Assembly (NCBI RefSeq): GCF_904846065.1
Contig: NZ_CAJGZV010000001.1
Span: forward strand, 1,178,001 to 1,242,000
DNA: 64,000 nt
Source of the DNA: Psychrobacter immobilis
Lineage (GTDB): Bacteria; Pseudomonadota; Gammaproteobacteria; Pseudomonadales; Moraxellaceae
Direction: 5' to 3'
Positions 42,803 through 52,752 of the stretch are shown piece by piece (position 1 is the first letter of the stretch; every line of letters begins with the position of its first letter). The position numbers and the translations under genes were made by a program. Below the pieces are notes generated by a model that was not told the DNA's origin, made no database searches, and saw nothing but the letters and a program-made list of their open reading frames with translations.

Positions 42803-42839
42803 AAAAACGCCTGATATTAAACAGACGTTCTATTTTTTC
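42803..42839 (+). terminator. probable terminator after ttrR
   Basis: AACG-CTG and CAG-CGTT form an imperfect stem followed by a T-rich run. It separates ttrR from the convergent ABC transporter genes. Confidence 0.5.
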
Positions 42840-42866
42840 AAGAGTTGAAGAATTTTGCTAAGTTAT

Positions 42867-43661
42867 TTAACTCAATATCAAGCTATCATCTTCGACTTTT
42901 TCGCCGCGAGTTTGCTCAAACATATCAAGTAAGTCATGTACAGTCATGCCTTGACGTTTATCGCCAGCCACATCTAATACCACTTGTCCTTGATGTAACA
43001 TCACTGTTCTGGTGCCATGCGCCAATGCCTGCTGCATCGAGTGGGTAACCATCATCGTTGTAAGCTGATTGTCCGTTACAATTTTATCGGTCAATTCTAA
43101 AACGAAAGCAGCAGTCTTAGGGTCGAGGGCAGCAGTATGCTCATCAAGCAATAAAATTTTGGAAGGTTGCAATGAAGCCATCAATAGGCTAACAGCTTGA
43201 CGTTGACCACCGGATAACAGACCCATACGGTCGGTCAGACGATTTTCTAGCCCCAATTTTAATACTGATAATTTTTCGCGAAATAAATCACGGTTATTTT
43301 GGTTGAGTGCAAAGCTCAAACCACGTTTGCCGCCGCGCTTATAAGCCAGCGCCATGTTTTCTTCGATGGTTAATGCTTCACAAGTCCCCGCCATCGGGTC
43401 TTGGAAGACACGAGCCACCCAATGGGCGCGTTGGTGCGCGGTCTTTTTGGTGACATCGATACCATTTAATAAGATTGAACCGCTATCGACGCGCGTGGTA
43501 CCACTGACCGCATTTAAAAAGGTTGATTTACCCGCGCCATTGGTACCGATGACAGTGACAAATTCACCATCAGCGATGTTGAGATTGATACCGCGTAGGG
43601 CAGGGTTTTCAATGGGCGTTCCAGGATTAAAGGTCAACCGCAAATCTGTAGCTTGCATCAT
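42867..43661 (-). CDS. ABC transporter ATP-binding protein (TrpZ-like)
   Basis: Cytoplasmic ATPase of an importer. The 264 residues contain Walker A GTNGAGKST (near 38), the signature LLSGGQRQAVS (near 150), Walker B ILLLDEHTAALD (near 170) and the switch His in VTHSMQQAL. It lies 31 bases downstream of the permease gene, and AAGGA precedes the ATG. With the permease and the two binding proteins upstream it forms a TrpXYZ-like system for amino-acid-like solutes; the substrate cannot be read from sequence. Confidence 0.92.
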   Translation of the reverse strand: MMQATDLRLTFNPGTPIENPALRGINLNIADGEFVTVIGTNGAGKSTFLNAVSGTTRVDSGSILLNGIDVTKKTAHQRAHWVARVFQDPMAGTCEALTIEENMALAYKRGGKRGLSFALNQNNRDLFREKLSVLKLGLENRLTDRMGLLSGGQRQAVSLLMASLQPSKILLLDEHTAALDPKTAAFVLELTDKIVTDNQLTTMMVTHSMQQALAHGTRTVMLHQGQVVLDVAGDKRQGMTVHDLLDMFEQTRGEKVEDDSLILS

Positions 43662-43692
43662 AATAATTATTCCTTATGGTTGCACATTGACA

Positions 43693-44592
43693 TTAAGCCC
43701 GAACTTTACGACTTAAAAATTTATTTTTAGCTTTTGGCAATACCAAGGCAAATACGACGAGTAGCGCTGTAATCAAGTTTAAATCTTGCGGACCAAAACC
43801 AATACTACGGAGCGTATCGCTCGATAGCGCCACCTGAATAAATAGCTTGTACAGCACCGCACCGACGACCACGGCAAAGGTAATCAGCCAAATTCGCTTG
43901 GCAGGAATGATGGTTTCACCGATGATGACCGCTGCCAAACCGATGACAATGGTACCAATACCGATCGAGATATCTGCGCCACCTTGAGTCTGCACAAACA
44001 ATGCACCTGCTAGAGCAATCAAACCATTAGAAATCGCCATACCAATGATGGTCATCCATGAGGTATTGATGCCTTGCGCCTGTGCCATGCGGAGGTTGGA
44101 ACCCGTCGCCCGCATCGAAAGACCCGTTTCGGTACTATAGAACCAGTTTAAAAATAACATGGCAGCTATCACCACGACACCAATAATTAGACAGCGCATC
44201 CAATAACCGTTGCCATCAGTGACCAAGGTGCTAAAGACCGTGGTTTCACCCAATAATGGCAAGTTCGGCGCACCCATAATCCGTAAATTGATAGAATATA
44301 GTGCGACCATCACCAAGATACTGGCAAGTAGTTGCAGGATGCCAAGTTTGACGTGTAGCCATGCCGTAACAATACCAGCGACTGAACCTGCCAACATACC
44401 AAAAGCACAGGCAAGCCATGGGTTGACACCAGCGATGATAGAAATACCAGCGACAGCGCCACCTAGTGGAAAACTACCGTCAGCGGTCAAGTCGGGGAAG
44501 TCGAGGGTGCGAAATGAGATCAGCACACCAAGTGCTACTAGGCCATAAATCAGACCGCTTTCAAGTGCACCAAAAAAAGCAATTAAAGACAT
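43693..44592 (-). CDS. ABC transporter permease (TrpY/LivH-like)
   Basis: The 299-residue integral membrane protein has about eight to nine hydrophobic segments and the LivH-like blocks ALGVLISFRTLDFPDLTADGSFPLGGA near the start and FFGPQDLNLITALLVV-like end. It pairs with the ATPase gene immediately downstream. No strong RBS is seen before the ATG. A terminator-like hairpin in the 430-base upstream gap separates it from the binding-protein genes. Confidence 0.9.
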   Translation of the reverse strand: MSLIAFFGALESGLIYGLVALGVLISFRTLDFPDLTADGSFPLGGAVAGISIIAGVNPWLACAFGMLAGSVAGIVTAWLHVKLGILQLLASILVMVALYSINLRIMGAPNLPLLGETTVFSTLVTDGNGYWMRCLIIGVVVIAAMLFLNWFYSTETGLSMRATGSNLRMAQAQGINTSWMTIIGMAISNGLIALAGALFVQTQGGADISIGIGTIVIGLAAVIIGETIIPAKRIWLITFAVVVGAVLYKLFIQVALSSDTLRSIGFGPQDLNLITALLVVFALVLPKAKNKFLSRKVRA

Positions 44593-45022
44593 AAGAGATC
44601 AGTAAGTCATAACCAAGCGTTTAGCAACTAACGTTCTAATATCGATTCATAGAATGAGTGCGTGATATAGATCAGCGCTGTCTCATCTATACGTCAATTT
44701 TAGCTAAACGACTAAGCGGTGAATTTAACAGATTAAACAATCTGCGGTTAGGGTAAACCAAAACATGTCACGATCAACAGCTATCATAAGCTACCTAGGT
44801 TCAAAGCTTTGATTAAAAAAAGGGCAAATTTAGAAATGACGCAAATACTTTATATTTAATCAATGTGGTTTAAATAAGAAGCCCAGCCTACTGATTCATA
44901 GCTGGGTTTCTGATGTTAAACATTTAGCCTCATCGCATAAAGGTAGATGACGGCTGACACCAAATCCATCAAACTCGATATCTACCTTATGATAGCTGTA
45001 ATGAGCTAGCTATAAAAGTGCG
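44593..45022. other. 430-base gap within the ABC transporter cluster
   Basis: It contains a hairpin terminator for the upstream binding-protein gene (44878-44911). The remainder, AT-rich with no gene, probably holds a promoter for the permease and ATPase or serves as read-through leader. Confidence 0.6.
44878..44911 (-). terminator. terminator/attenuator between binding protein and permease genes
   Basis: AAACCCAGC and GCTGGGCTT form a 9-bp stem with one wobble; on the minus strand CTTATTT follows. Partial termination here would give more binding protein than permease. Confidence 0.7.
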
Positions 45023-46063
45023 TTATTCTACCACTTCTTTTGCTTTATCGATAACCGCTTGTGACAAAGTAATGCCTTCTTCTTTGGCATGCTTTGGACT
45101 AACGTATAGATCCAACATTTGCGGGGTGTAGACAGGAATAGCGCCTGCTTTTTCACCATTTAAAATACGTACCACGATTTTGCCTGTTTCGCGACCAAGC
45201 TCGTAGTAATTCACGCCCAATGCAGCAACGGCACCACGCTCAACTGAGCTAGTGTCAGACGCAATCAGTGGGATTTTGCTCTCTTTAGCGACTTGATATA
45301 GTGATTCGTAAGCCGATACGACGTTATTATCGGTTGAGGTATAGATCATATCGACCTTACCTTCGAGGCTACGTGCTGCCATCGCAATATCAGTACTACG
45401 CTGGGCAGGCGCTTCGAGTACATTGATACCTAGTGGTGTCAGTTTTTCTTTTAAGTTTTTCAAGATAATCGTTGAGTTGACTTCGCCTGGGCTATAAACA
45501 TAGCCGACATTCTTCAGGCTCGGGATGATTTGACGCATCAATTCAATTTGTGGCTCATAAGGCAGGGCATCAGAGCCGCCAGTGACATTGGTGCCAGAGC
45601 CATCTAGTTTGGTCACTAGTTTGGCGGCAACTGGGTCAGTGACTGCTGAGAATACTAAAGGGATACTGCTAGTAGCAGCAGCTACTGACTGCGCTGATGG
45701 AGTACCAATCGCAACGATAACGTCTGAATTGTCTGCGACGAATTGCTTAGCAATCTGTCCAGCAGTGGCAGTGTTACCCTGTGCGCTTTGGAAATTAACC
45801 TTTAAATTTTCACCATCCTTAAAGCCTGCTTCATTAAGCTCGTCGATAACGCCCTTACGGACGTCATCAAGCGCTGGATGTTCGACGATAGCTGTGATTG
45901 CGACAGTCTTCATAGCCGTGGCTGCATCGCCAGTCGCAGCTGTATCAGTGGTGCTGGTATCTTGTGCTGATTGATTACAGCCAGTCAAGATGGCAGTACA
46001 AACGCCACCTAATAATAGTGCTTTACTAAAGTTAAAATGACCAAAACGATTTTGATACAACAT
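45023..46063 (-). CDS. ABC substrate-binding lipoprotein (TrpX-like), copy 1
   Basis: 346 residues from the ATG at 46063; the GTG at 46072 overlaps the AGGAG ribosome binding site and is rejected. The lipobox AILTGC anchors it outside the inner membrane. The rest is a type I binding-protein fold of the PF04392 kind (VAITAIVEHPALDDVRKGVIDEL, VAIGTPSAQSVAAAT, GYVYSPGEVNS, YTSTDNNVVSAYE). It is a close paralogue of the gene immediately upstream and delivers solute to the downstream permease. Confidence 0.9.
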   Translation of the reverse strand: MLYQNRFGHFNFSKALLLGGVCTAILTGCNQSAQDTSTTDTAATGDAATAMKTVAITAIVEHPALDDVRKGVIDELNEAGFKDGENLKVNFQSAQGNTATAGQIAKQFVADNSDVIVAIGTPSAQSVAAATSSIPLVFSAVTDPVAAKLVTKLDGSGTNVTGGSDALPYEPQIELMRQIIPSLKNVGYVYSPGEVNSTIILKNLKEKLTPLGINVLEAPAQRSTDIAMAARSLEGKVDMIYTSTDNNVVSAYESLYQVAKESKIPLIASDTSSVERGAVAALGVNYYELGRETGKIVVRILNGEKAGAIPVYTPQMLDLYVSPKHAKEEGITLSQAVIDKAKEVVE

Positions 46064-46200
46064 GGGTCTCACTCCTGAAAATAATAATGTGTCCGTACAT
46101 TATTTAATTTATAGATAAAAGGTATAGATGGATAAAGGGTAAAGCGAGCCATCTATATAGAAGGCTAAATGTTATTTTTCAGTGCTACTTGTCAAAACTA

Positions 46201-46234
46201 TTTATCCGTATTATTTATCCGTATTATTTATCCG
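46201..46234. repeat. 13-bp short tandem repeat at the end of binding-protein copy 2
   Basis: TTTATCCGTATTA occurs twice in full (46201-46226), followed by TTTATCCG. The third partial unit covers the stop codon at 46224-46226 on the minus strand, so unit gain or loss would sit outside the protein. Confidence 0.8.
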
Positions 46235-47291
46235 CACTCTGCGCTTGTTTGTCGATATTAATGGCATTTTTTAGCAGCTCATCAGTCAGGCTGAAGCCTT
46301 GCTCAGCCGCATGTTTCGGGCTTGCATATAAGGTTAAAGTATTCATCACTTCAGGCTTAACGCTACTAACTGCTTCGCCATTTAAAACACGATACACCAT
46401 TTTGCCTGTGGTACGACCAAAGTCATAATCATTGACACCAAGTGCCGCAGTTGCACCACGTCGCACACTGAACTCGTCTGAGGCAATGACAGGAATATCA
46501 AGCTCATTGGCAGCACCTGCCATCGCTTCAAAGGCGGATACCACATTATTATCTAGTGAGGTATAAATCACATCAACACGACCAGCAAGGCTACGAGTCG
46601 CCATCGCCACATCCGTTGGGCGATTGGCGGTTACGTCTAATATCTTAAGCCCACGCGCAGGCGCAGCTTTTTTTAGTTGATTGAGTACCACCACCGAATT
46701 GACCTCACCTGGACTATAAACATAGCCAATGGTTTTTGCATTAGGCGCAATTTTTTGAATATTGTCCAGTTGCGGCTCGATAGGTAGCTCACTAGACAGT
46801 CCTGTCACATTAGATTGGATAGGCGTATTGTTCTCATTAATGAGCTTTGCCGCGACAGGGTCTGAAATAGCCGTATAAATAACCGGAATCGTCTTAGTTG
46901 ACGCAACGATAGACTGAGCTGATGGCGTCGAGATTGCCACGATGGCATCTGGATTGTCTCCTGCAAACTGCTTCGCAATCTGACCTGCTGTCGCTGTATT
47001 GCCTTGAGCACTTTGAAAATTAATGGTTAGATTTTGGCCTTCAACATAGCCATTATCTGCCAACTCATCAATAATGCCGCGACGCATCGCATCTAACGAA
47101 GGATGTTCGACGATTTGAGTGATGGCTAATGTCTTGGCAGGCTTGTCAGAATCTGCGGCGGCACTTGTATCTGTCGTTGCAGCAGTGTCGGTCGTGTTTG
47201 AGCAGCCAATTAATCCAAGCGCGGCGCTCATAGCAGCACCGAATAGGCTGAAGCGTAAAGTAGTAGCAAAGGTCATTTTATTGGGGCTCAT
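46224..47291 (-). CDS. ABC substrate-binding lipoprotein (TrpX-like), copy 2
   Basis: 355 residues with lipobox LGLIGC near residue 30 and the same PF04392-type core as its neighbour (LAITQIVEHPSLDAMRRGIIDEL, ISTPSAQSIVAST, GYVYSPGEVNSVVVLNQLKK, YTSLDNNVVSAFE). It is the first gene of the transporter cluster. The tandem copies differ across the ligand-binding residues, so they may take different solutes into one permease. The RBS is weak. Confidence 0.9.
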   Translation of the reverse strand: MSPNKMTFATTLRFSLFGAAMSAALGLIGCSNTTDTAATTDTSAAADSDKPAKTLAITQIVEHPSLDAMRRGIIDELADNGYVEGQNLTINFQSAQGNTATAGQIAKQFAGDNPDAIVAISTPSAQSIVASTKTIPVIYTAISDPVAAKLINENNTPIQSNVTGLSSELPIEPQLDNIQKIAPNAKTIGYVYSPGEVNSVVVLNQLKKAAPARGLKILDVTANRPTDVAMATRSLAGRVDVIYTSLDNNVVSAFEAMAGAANELDIPVIASDEFSVRRGATAALGVNDYDFGRTTGKMVYRVLNGEAVSSVKPEVMNTLTLYASPKHAAEQGFSLTDELLKNAINIDKQAQSADK

Positions 47292-47537
47292 AGGTTAGAG
47301 AGTGCAGGTTACCCGAGTCAATGTTATGTGCATGCTGAGATAACGGGCTAACATCAAAGTAATCAATCCATTGATCATTACGTCCATATTATGACAGTAA
47401 TGTAACTTATGGCAATAAGAAATTAAAACGCGTTTGTCATTACCTCTGTAAAGAACGTACTGAATCAATATTCATCGATATTATCTTCTATATAAGCACT
47501 GATTTTGGCGATTGACCAGCGATAGTTTTGGGACAAT

Positions 47538-47567
47538 AAAAAAGATGCCCAGCTGGACATCTTTTTT
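47538..47567 (-). terminator. terminator of metG
   Basis: AAAAAAGATG-CCAGCTGG-CATCTTTTTT is a near-perfect palindrome ending in a T-run on both strands, 22 bases after the metG stop. Confidence 0.9.
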
Positions 47568-47589
47568 GTTTGTTGAGTAAGCCTAACTA

Positions 47590-49701
47590 TTAAGCAAGCA
47601 CATCGCCAATCACGCAGTTGTCAGGTAAAGTAACCACTGTCAGCTGAGTTTTTGGATTGCCAGTTGATAGCACCATACCTTCTGAGACACCAAACTTCAT
47701 CTTACGCGGGGCAAGATTGGTCACGCAAATGACCTTTTTATCTAGCAATTGCTCAGGCTCATAGAACTTACGGATGCCGCTAAACACATTGCGCGGTTTG
47801 TCTTCGCCAACGTCCAAGGTAAATTGTAAAAGCTTATCTGCGCCTTCGACATGATTGCAGGCTAGAACGTGAGCGACTTTCATCTCAACTTTGGCAAAGT
47901 CTTCGATGCCGATATAGTCAGTTTGCTCAGTATTTGTCTCAGCATCTATATCAGTAGCAGCTTCTTTTGCTGGCTTATTATCTTTTTTAGCAACGGCTTT
48001 GCTAGCCACAGGAGCAGCAGCTTGAGCCAAAGATTCTTTTGAGGCCTCAACCATCGCGGCAACGTCTTTTTCTTCTATACGCTGCATCAAAGGCTTGAAC
48101 TTATTGATCTTGTGCCCCAGTAGCCACTCATTACGGCTGGCAAAGCTTAAGTCGTCAATGTTCAAAAACGCTTTGGCATTGGCGGTTAGCTCAGGCAATA
48201 CTGGCGCAAGGTAGACCATCAATTGACGGAAGATATTAATCGCGACCGAGCAAACATCTTGAACTTCTTGCTCTGCGCCTTCAACCTTAGCAAGTGCCCA
48301 TGGTTTTTTCTCATCGATATATTCATTGGCTTTATCAGCACATTGCATAATCAAACGCATGGCACGCGAAAACTCACGGTTCTCGTAAGCGGCAGCAATC
48401 TCATCGCCCGTTTTGGTAATATCTTCTAATAAACTTGGCTCAGCGCAGACTTCTGTGAGCATGCCGTCGTACTTTTTGACCAAGAATCCAGCACTGCGGC
48501 TAGCGATATTGACCACTTTACCAACCAAGTCAGAGTTAACCTTTTGCATGAAATCTTCTAAATCAAGGTTGATATCTTCGACTTTATCAGACAATTTACT
48601 AGCAAAATAATAACGCAGGTATTCAGGATGTAAGTGATCAGCATACGTTTCGGCTTTAATAAAAGTACCGCGTGACTTACTCATTTTTTCGCCATTGACC
48701 ATCAAGAAGCCATGAGCAAAAACACCCGTTGGTGTACGGAACTCACTACCAGCAAGCATAGCAGGCCAAAATAGCGCATGGAAATAAACGATGTCTTTAC
48801 CGATGAAGTGATACACCTCGGTTTTATGCTCGTTTTCTTGCATCCAATAACGGTCGAAATCAAGCGCCTCGTCTGTACCTGCGCGCTTATCGCATAGGTT
48901 TTTGAAACTCGCCATGTAACCGACTGGCGCATCTAGCCATACATAAAAATATTTGTCTGGCTCATCGCTTGGGGTATTTGGAATCTGAAAACCAAAGTAG
49001 GGCGCATCACGGGAAATGTCCCACGTTGCCAGACCTGCTTCAAACCATTCTTGTAGTTTATTGGCGACCGATGTTTGCAAGCGATTGTCACTACGCGTCC
49101 AATCTTTTAAGAATTGCTCAAATTCAGGCAAATTAAAGAAGTAGTGCTTGGAGGTTTTTAGAATAGGCGTGGCATCTGATAACGTTGAATGCGGGTCTTT
49201 AAGATCCGTTGCATCATAGGTCGTACCGCAAACTTCACAGTTATCGCCGTATTGGTCTGCCGCTGCGCATTCAGGGCAAGTACCCTTGACAAAACGATCG
49301 GCTAAAAATAGCTGTTTTTCAGGGTCAAATAATTGTTCGACATCTTTTGTACTGATATGCCCAGCATCATTCAAGCGACGATAAATCAGCTCAGAAAAAT
49401 GCTTGTTTTCTTCTGAGTGCGTGGAGTGATAATTGTCAAAGTTAATCAAAAATTTGGCAAAATCTGCTTCATGCGACGCTTTCACCGCGGCAATTTGTTC
49501 CTCCGGTGTGACGCCATTGGCTTCTGCTTTGAGCATGATTGCCGTACCGTGTGCATCGTCTGCGCAGACATAAGTGACCTGATGGCCTTGCGCTTTCATG
49601 GCACGTGCCCAAATGTCGGTCTGAATATATTCTACAAGATGCCCCAAATGGATATGGCCATTGGCGTAGGGCAGCGCACTGGTTACTAGAATCTCACGCA
49701 C
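47590..49701 (-). CDS. metG: methionyl-tRNA synthetase
   Basis: MetG charges tRNA-Met in the cytoplasm. The 703-residue form has the Rossmann catalytic domain with the HIGH-type motif HIHLGH (near 15), the zinc-binding cysteines [17 protein letters not shown] (near 142-158), the KMSKS motif MSKSRG (near 335), and a C-terminal tRNA-binding OB domain (from about 590). The GTG at 49701 is chosen because AGGTGA precedes it and the product then begins with the conserved [14 protein letters not shown]; a GTG at 49710 would overlap the RBS. Confidence 0.97.
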   Translation of the reverse strand: MREILVTSALPYANGHIHLGHLVEYIQTDIWARAMKAQGHQVTYVCADDAHGTAIMLKAEANGVTPEEQIAAVKASHEADFAKFLINFDNYHSTHSEENKHFSELIYRRLNDAGHISTKDVEQLFDPEKQLFLADRFVKGTCPECAAADQYGDNCEVCGTTYDATDLKDPHSTLSDATPILKTSKHYFFNLPEFEQFLKDWTRSDNRLQTSVANKLQEWFEAGLATWDISRDAPYFGFQIPNTPSDEPDKYFYVWLDAPVGYMASFKNLCDKRAGTDEALDFDRYWMQENEHKTEVYHFIGKDIVYFHALFWPAMLAGSEFRTPTGVFAHGFLMVNGEKMSKSRGTFIKAETYADHLHPEYLRYYFASKLSDKVEDINLDLEDFMQKVNSDLVGKVVNIASRSAGFLVKKYDGMLTEVCAEPSLLEDITKTGDEIAAAYENREFSRAMRLIMQCADKANEYIDEKKPWALAKVEGAEQEVQDVCSVAINIFRQLMVYLAPVLPELTANAKAFLNIDDLSFASRNEWLLGHKINKFKPLMQRIEEKDVAAMVEASKESLAQAAAPVASKAVAKKDNKPAKEAATDIDAETNTEQTDYIGIEDFAKVEMKVAHVLACNHVEGADKLLQFTLDVGEDKPRNVFSGIRKFYEPEQLLDKKVICVTNLAPRKMKFGVSEGMVLSTGNPKTQLTVVTLPDNCVIGDVLA

Positions 49702-50099
49702 TTTTATCACCTATATTTTTATATAAACGGGTTGGTTATCAAACGTCTTAAGCGGTTTTGAGCTATTAGACGCGATACTATTAATATCAAACTATCAATG
49801 CTAAAACGTATTAAGCAAATAAAAATTTAAAAAAGTGTGCCTATGATACCGTAATTCGGCCAAATTTGTGACATTACCTGAGTAATTAATATAGTCGCTA
49901 ATAAAGCGATTAACTCTATACGGTATATAGAGTGTCAATCAATTATGAGAGATAAATAGTCGGTTGTATTTAGAGGTAGTAATGAGAAAGCATGCATAAA
50001 AAACCCACCAAGCAATCGCTCAGTGGGCTCTTTGGTATCAAGCAATAATCGTTAAATTTAATTATCTTTAAGGTTTAATAAATGCCTCATTCTAGGATA
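49702..50099. other. intergenic region between metG and the GntP permease gene
   Basis: The 398 bases are AT-rich. They contain the terminator of the permease gene (49998-50028) and presumably the metG promoter. No gene or repeat is seen. Confidence 0.6.
49998..50028 (-). terminator. terminator of the GntP-family permease gene
   Basis: On the minus strand, GCCCACTGAGC-GATT-GCTTGGTGGG forms a stem with one mismatch pair and is followed by TTTTTT. Confidence 0.75.
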
Positions 50100-51515
50100 T
50101 TAGAACGAGCCAAATATCGTCCCTAAAATGATAACGGCGACCACAGCAATAAGTGGAATCACCATCGTTACCATGGCGACGTTTAGATAGGACTGCTTAT
50201 GGGTCAAACCACAAATCGCAAGTAAGGTGATGACCGCACCACTATGCGGTAGCGTATCCAAACCACCTGCTGCCATCACAGCAACACGGTGCATCAATTC
50301 TGGGTCAATACCCGCTGCGACCGCCATTCTTAAATAGTCTTCACCCAACGTCGATAACGCGATACTCAAACCACCAGACGATGAGCCAGTAATACCAGCC
50401 AGCGTAGTCATCGCCACCGCTTCTGAGATTAAAGGATTGTCAGGTGTTAGATTTAAAATACTATCACGAATGATGAGGAAGCCTGCTAGCGAGGCGATAA
50501 CCGCGCCGTAGCCAACTTCTGAGGCAGTATTAAAAATCGGCAGCATCGAATCATAAGTACCACGGTTGATGGTTTTTTGCAGATTATTCCAATGACCGAT
50601 ACGTAGCAAAATTAACACCGCACAGGCCACGACTAACGAGATGATTATTGACCATAAACCCAGTGAGCCTGCGATATTTAGATCAGGAAACTGAGCTTGT
50701 AAGCCGCTAAAATCCACTGATGGAAAGACAGTGTAAGTTAATAGAGCATTCAAGCCAATGACCAACACCAGTGGAATCATAGCAATAGTAAATGAGGTGT
50801 GATGCGTATTTAATACCTCAGTTTCTTTTTTGGCTGCGCCAACGCCGCCCACATCCTCTTCGTCATGCTGACCATAGCCTTCGCCTGCTGCATTGGCTTT
50901 TCTGGCGCGTGATTGTAGCCATAACCAACCGCAAATAAACATGATGGTGCCGCCGATAATACCCAAGATAGGCGCGGCAAAAACGTTGGTATTATAGTAA
51001 GGAATCGGAATGGCGTTTTGAATGGCAGGCGTACCTGGCAATGCCGTCATCGTAAAGGTGAATGAGCCTAAGGCAATCGCTGCCGGAATCAAGCGCTTAG
51101 GAATATCAGCGGCTTTAAACAAGTCTTTGGCGATTGGGTAAATAGCAAATGCCACCACAAATAACGAAACGCCACCATAGGTTAAAATGGCACAAACTAA
51201 GATAACTGCTAAGATGGCTTTGCTGGCACCAAGCTTTTCGACCACGGTTTTGGCAATCGCGGTCGCCGCACCAGAGTCTGCCATCAAACGCCCAAATAGT
51301 GCACCCAGCAAGAATATAGGGAAAAACTTAAGTAAAAATCCACTCAATGCGCCCATAAACACATCGGTATAAGCAGGAATCGTGCTTAAAAAATCACCTG
51401 ATAATAGTACGGCTAATGTCGCCATAATCGGTGCTAATATCAACACTGAATAACCGCGATAAGCAAAAAACATCAGTAATAATAAAGTAATGACAATAGC
51501 AAAGGTACTAAACAT
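50100..51515 (-). CDS. GntP-family permease, probably for 3-hydroxybutyrate or acetoacetate
   Basis: The 471-residue membrane protein has about 12 hydrophobic segments and GntP-family blocks (FLLKFFPIFLLGALFGRLM, ALPGTPAIQNAIPIPYYNT, GSSSGGLSIALSTLG, GGLDTLPHSGAVITLL). The ATG at 51515 follows AGGAGG by 6 bases; the longer TTG-initiated frame contains that RBS and is rejected. It is divergent from scoAB and the hydroxybutyrate dehydrogenase gene, which makes a short hydroxy- or keto-acid a likelier substrate than gluconate. This is inferred from context. Confidence 0.87.
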   Translation of the reverse strand: MFSTFAIVITLLLLMFFAYRGYSVLILAPIMATLAVLLSGDFLSTIPAYTDVFMGALSGFLLKFFPIFLLGALFGRLMADSGAATAIAKTVVEKLGASKAILAVILVCAILTYGGVSLFVVAFAIYPIAKDLFKAADIPKRLIPAAIALGSFTFTMTALPGTPAIQNAIPIPYYNTNVFAAPILGIIGGTIMFICGWLWLQSRARKANAAGEGYGQHDEEDVGGVGAAKKETEVLNTHHTSFTIAMIPLVLVIGLNALLTYTVFPSVDFSGLQAQFPDLNIAGSLGLWSIIISLVVACAVLILLRIGHWNNLQKTINRGTYDSMLPIFNTASEVGYGAVIASLAGFLIIRDSILNLTPDNPLISEAVAMTTLAGITGSSSGGLSIALSTLGEDYLRMAVAAGIDPELMHRVAVMAAGGLDTLPHSGAVITLLAICGLTHKQSYLNVAMVTMVIPLIAVVAVIILGTIFGSF

Positions 51516-51862
51516 GATCGCCCTCCTTGGCAAAGTTCAATCAGCGAGTATGCAGAGCATAGTGATATCGGTCAATAAAATTATTTAAAATAGGCAATAT
51601 TTGATATTTTATTAAACATAAATTCTGTCTTAATGAGATATTGCCCCATCATATATACCGCTACTGCGCTGGCTTGTATATTCCTATGGTTATTCTCTTC
51701 TCGCTACGAGAATAATATGGTAAGTTAGCACAAGATTTTTAATTATGATATATCGATAGAAACTGTATTAATATAAATATGGAAATATTGAGTGATGTCA
51801 CCCACTCATAATCATTGATGATAGAAGTTAATAACAAAAAATAGACTTGCAAGGAGATAAGC
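51516..51862. other. divergent control region of the ketone-body genes
   Basis: A 347-base AT-rich gap between the divergent permease and scoA genes. It must hold both promoters. A short palindrome at 51698-51712 is the only distinct element seen. Confidence 0.6.
51698..51712. promoter_or_regulatory. candidate operator palindrome
   Basis: TTCTCG-CTA-CGAGAA is a perfect 6-bp inverted repeat. It lies centrally in the divergent gntP/scoA gap, a good place for a regulator of ketone-body use. No regulator gene is nearby in the window. Confidence 0.4.
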
Positions 51863-52576
51863 ATGAGTCAATCAAAAGTATATAGCAGTGCCGAAGAAGC
51901 GCTAAAAGGTATCGTCAGCGATGGACAAACCCTCGCTATTGGTGGTTTTGGTCTGTGCGGTATTCCTGAAGCGCTCATCGAAGCGTTACGTGATAGTGGT
52001 GTTAAAGGGTTAACTTGCATCAGTAATAACGCAGGCGTCGATGATTTTGGCTTAGGGTTGCTATTACAAACGCGCCAGATTAAAAAAATGATTTCATCCT
52101 ATGTCGGTGAAAATAAAGAATTTGAGCGTCAATACTTGGCAGGCGAGTTAGAAGTTGAATTAACGCCGCAAGGGACGTTAGCGGAAAAACTACGTTCGGG
52201 CGGTGCTGGTATTCCTGCGTTTTACACCGCCACTGGCGTTGGCACACTGGTCGCTGAAGGCAAAGAAACCCGTGATTTTGACGGTCGTACTTATATACTT
52301 GAGCATTCATTGCGCGCTGATGTGTCATTAATCAAAGCGCAAAAAGCGGACAAAGCAGGTAATTTAATATTCAATAAAACGGCGCGTAACTTTAATCCAG
52401 ATTGCGCTATGGCAGGAAAAATCACCATTGTTGAAGTCGAAGAAATCGTAGAGACGGGCACCTTTGATCCTGATGACGTGCACCTACCGGGTATCTTTGT
52501 GCAGCGTATCGTCTTGAATAGCAATCCTGAAAAGCGTATTGAAAAAACCACGACTAAGGCCGTTGAAGGCCCTTAG
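51863..52576 (+). CDS. scoA: succinyl-CoA:3-ketoacid CoA-transferase subunit A
   Basis: ScoA with ScoB transfers CoA from succinyl-CoA to acetoacetate, the entry step of ketone-body use. The 237 residues contain the family blocks [19 protein letters not shown] (near 25), [17 protein letters not shown], and [14 protein letters not shown] (near 116). An AAGGAG ribosome binding site precedes the ATG. The partner subunit follows after a 176-base gap into which a dispersed repeat appears to be inserted; normally the two genes are adjacent. Confidence 0.95.
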   Translation: MSQSKVYSSAEEALKGIVSDGQTLAIGGFGLCGIPEALIEALRDSGVKGLTCISNNAGVDDFGLGLLLQTRQIKKMISSYVGENKEFERQYLAGELEVELTPQGTLAEKLRSGGAGIPAFYTATGVGTLVAEGKETRDFDGRTYILEHSLRADVSLIKAQKADKAGNLIFNKTARNFNPDCAMAGKITIVEVEEIVETGTFDPDDVHLPGIFVQRIVLNSNPEKRIEKTTTKAVEGP

Positions 52577-52629
52577 TTAAAGGCTTTATAGATTTTTTTA
52601 AAATGTTAAATTAATAATAGAATATTGTC

Positions 52630-52736
52630 ATACTATTCCTAAAGATTTGAGTGGCAAGGAAAACGAGTGAAAGTGCTACATCTAGTAGACTAAGTGAGTT
52701 TGACACCGCTCATCATATTTTTTGGGGTCGTTATAA
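52630..52736. repeat. copy 2 of the ~107-bp dispersed repeat, between scoA and scoB
   Basis: Gap-free match to 7735-7841, best in GAGTGGCAAGGAAAACGAGT and GAGTTTGACAC. It ends 16 bases before the scoB start and happens to be open in the scoB frame, so a longer false start exists at 52651. Confidence 0.8.
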
Positions 52737-52752
52737 AAATAAGGAAGTTATC

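Noticed and set aside
51516-51533. TTG start for the GntP-family permease
   Set aside because: The extra codons contain the AGGAGG ribosome binding site of the ATG at 51515.
52651-52752. N-terminal extension of ScoB
   Set aside because: These codons belong to the dispersed repeat; a good RBS and the conserved N-terminus support the start at 52753.
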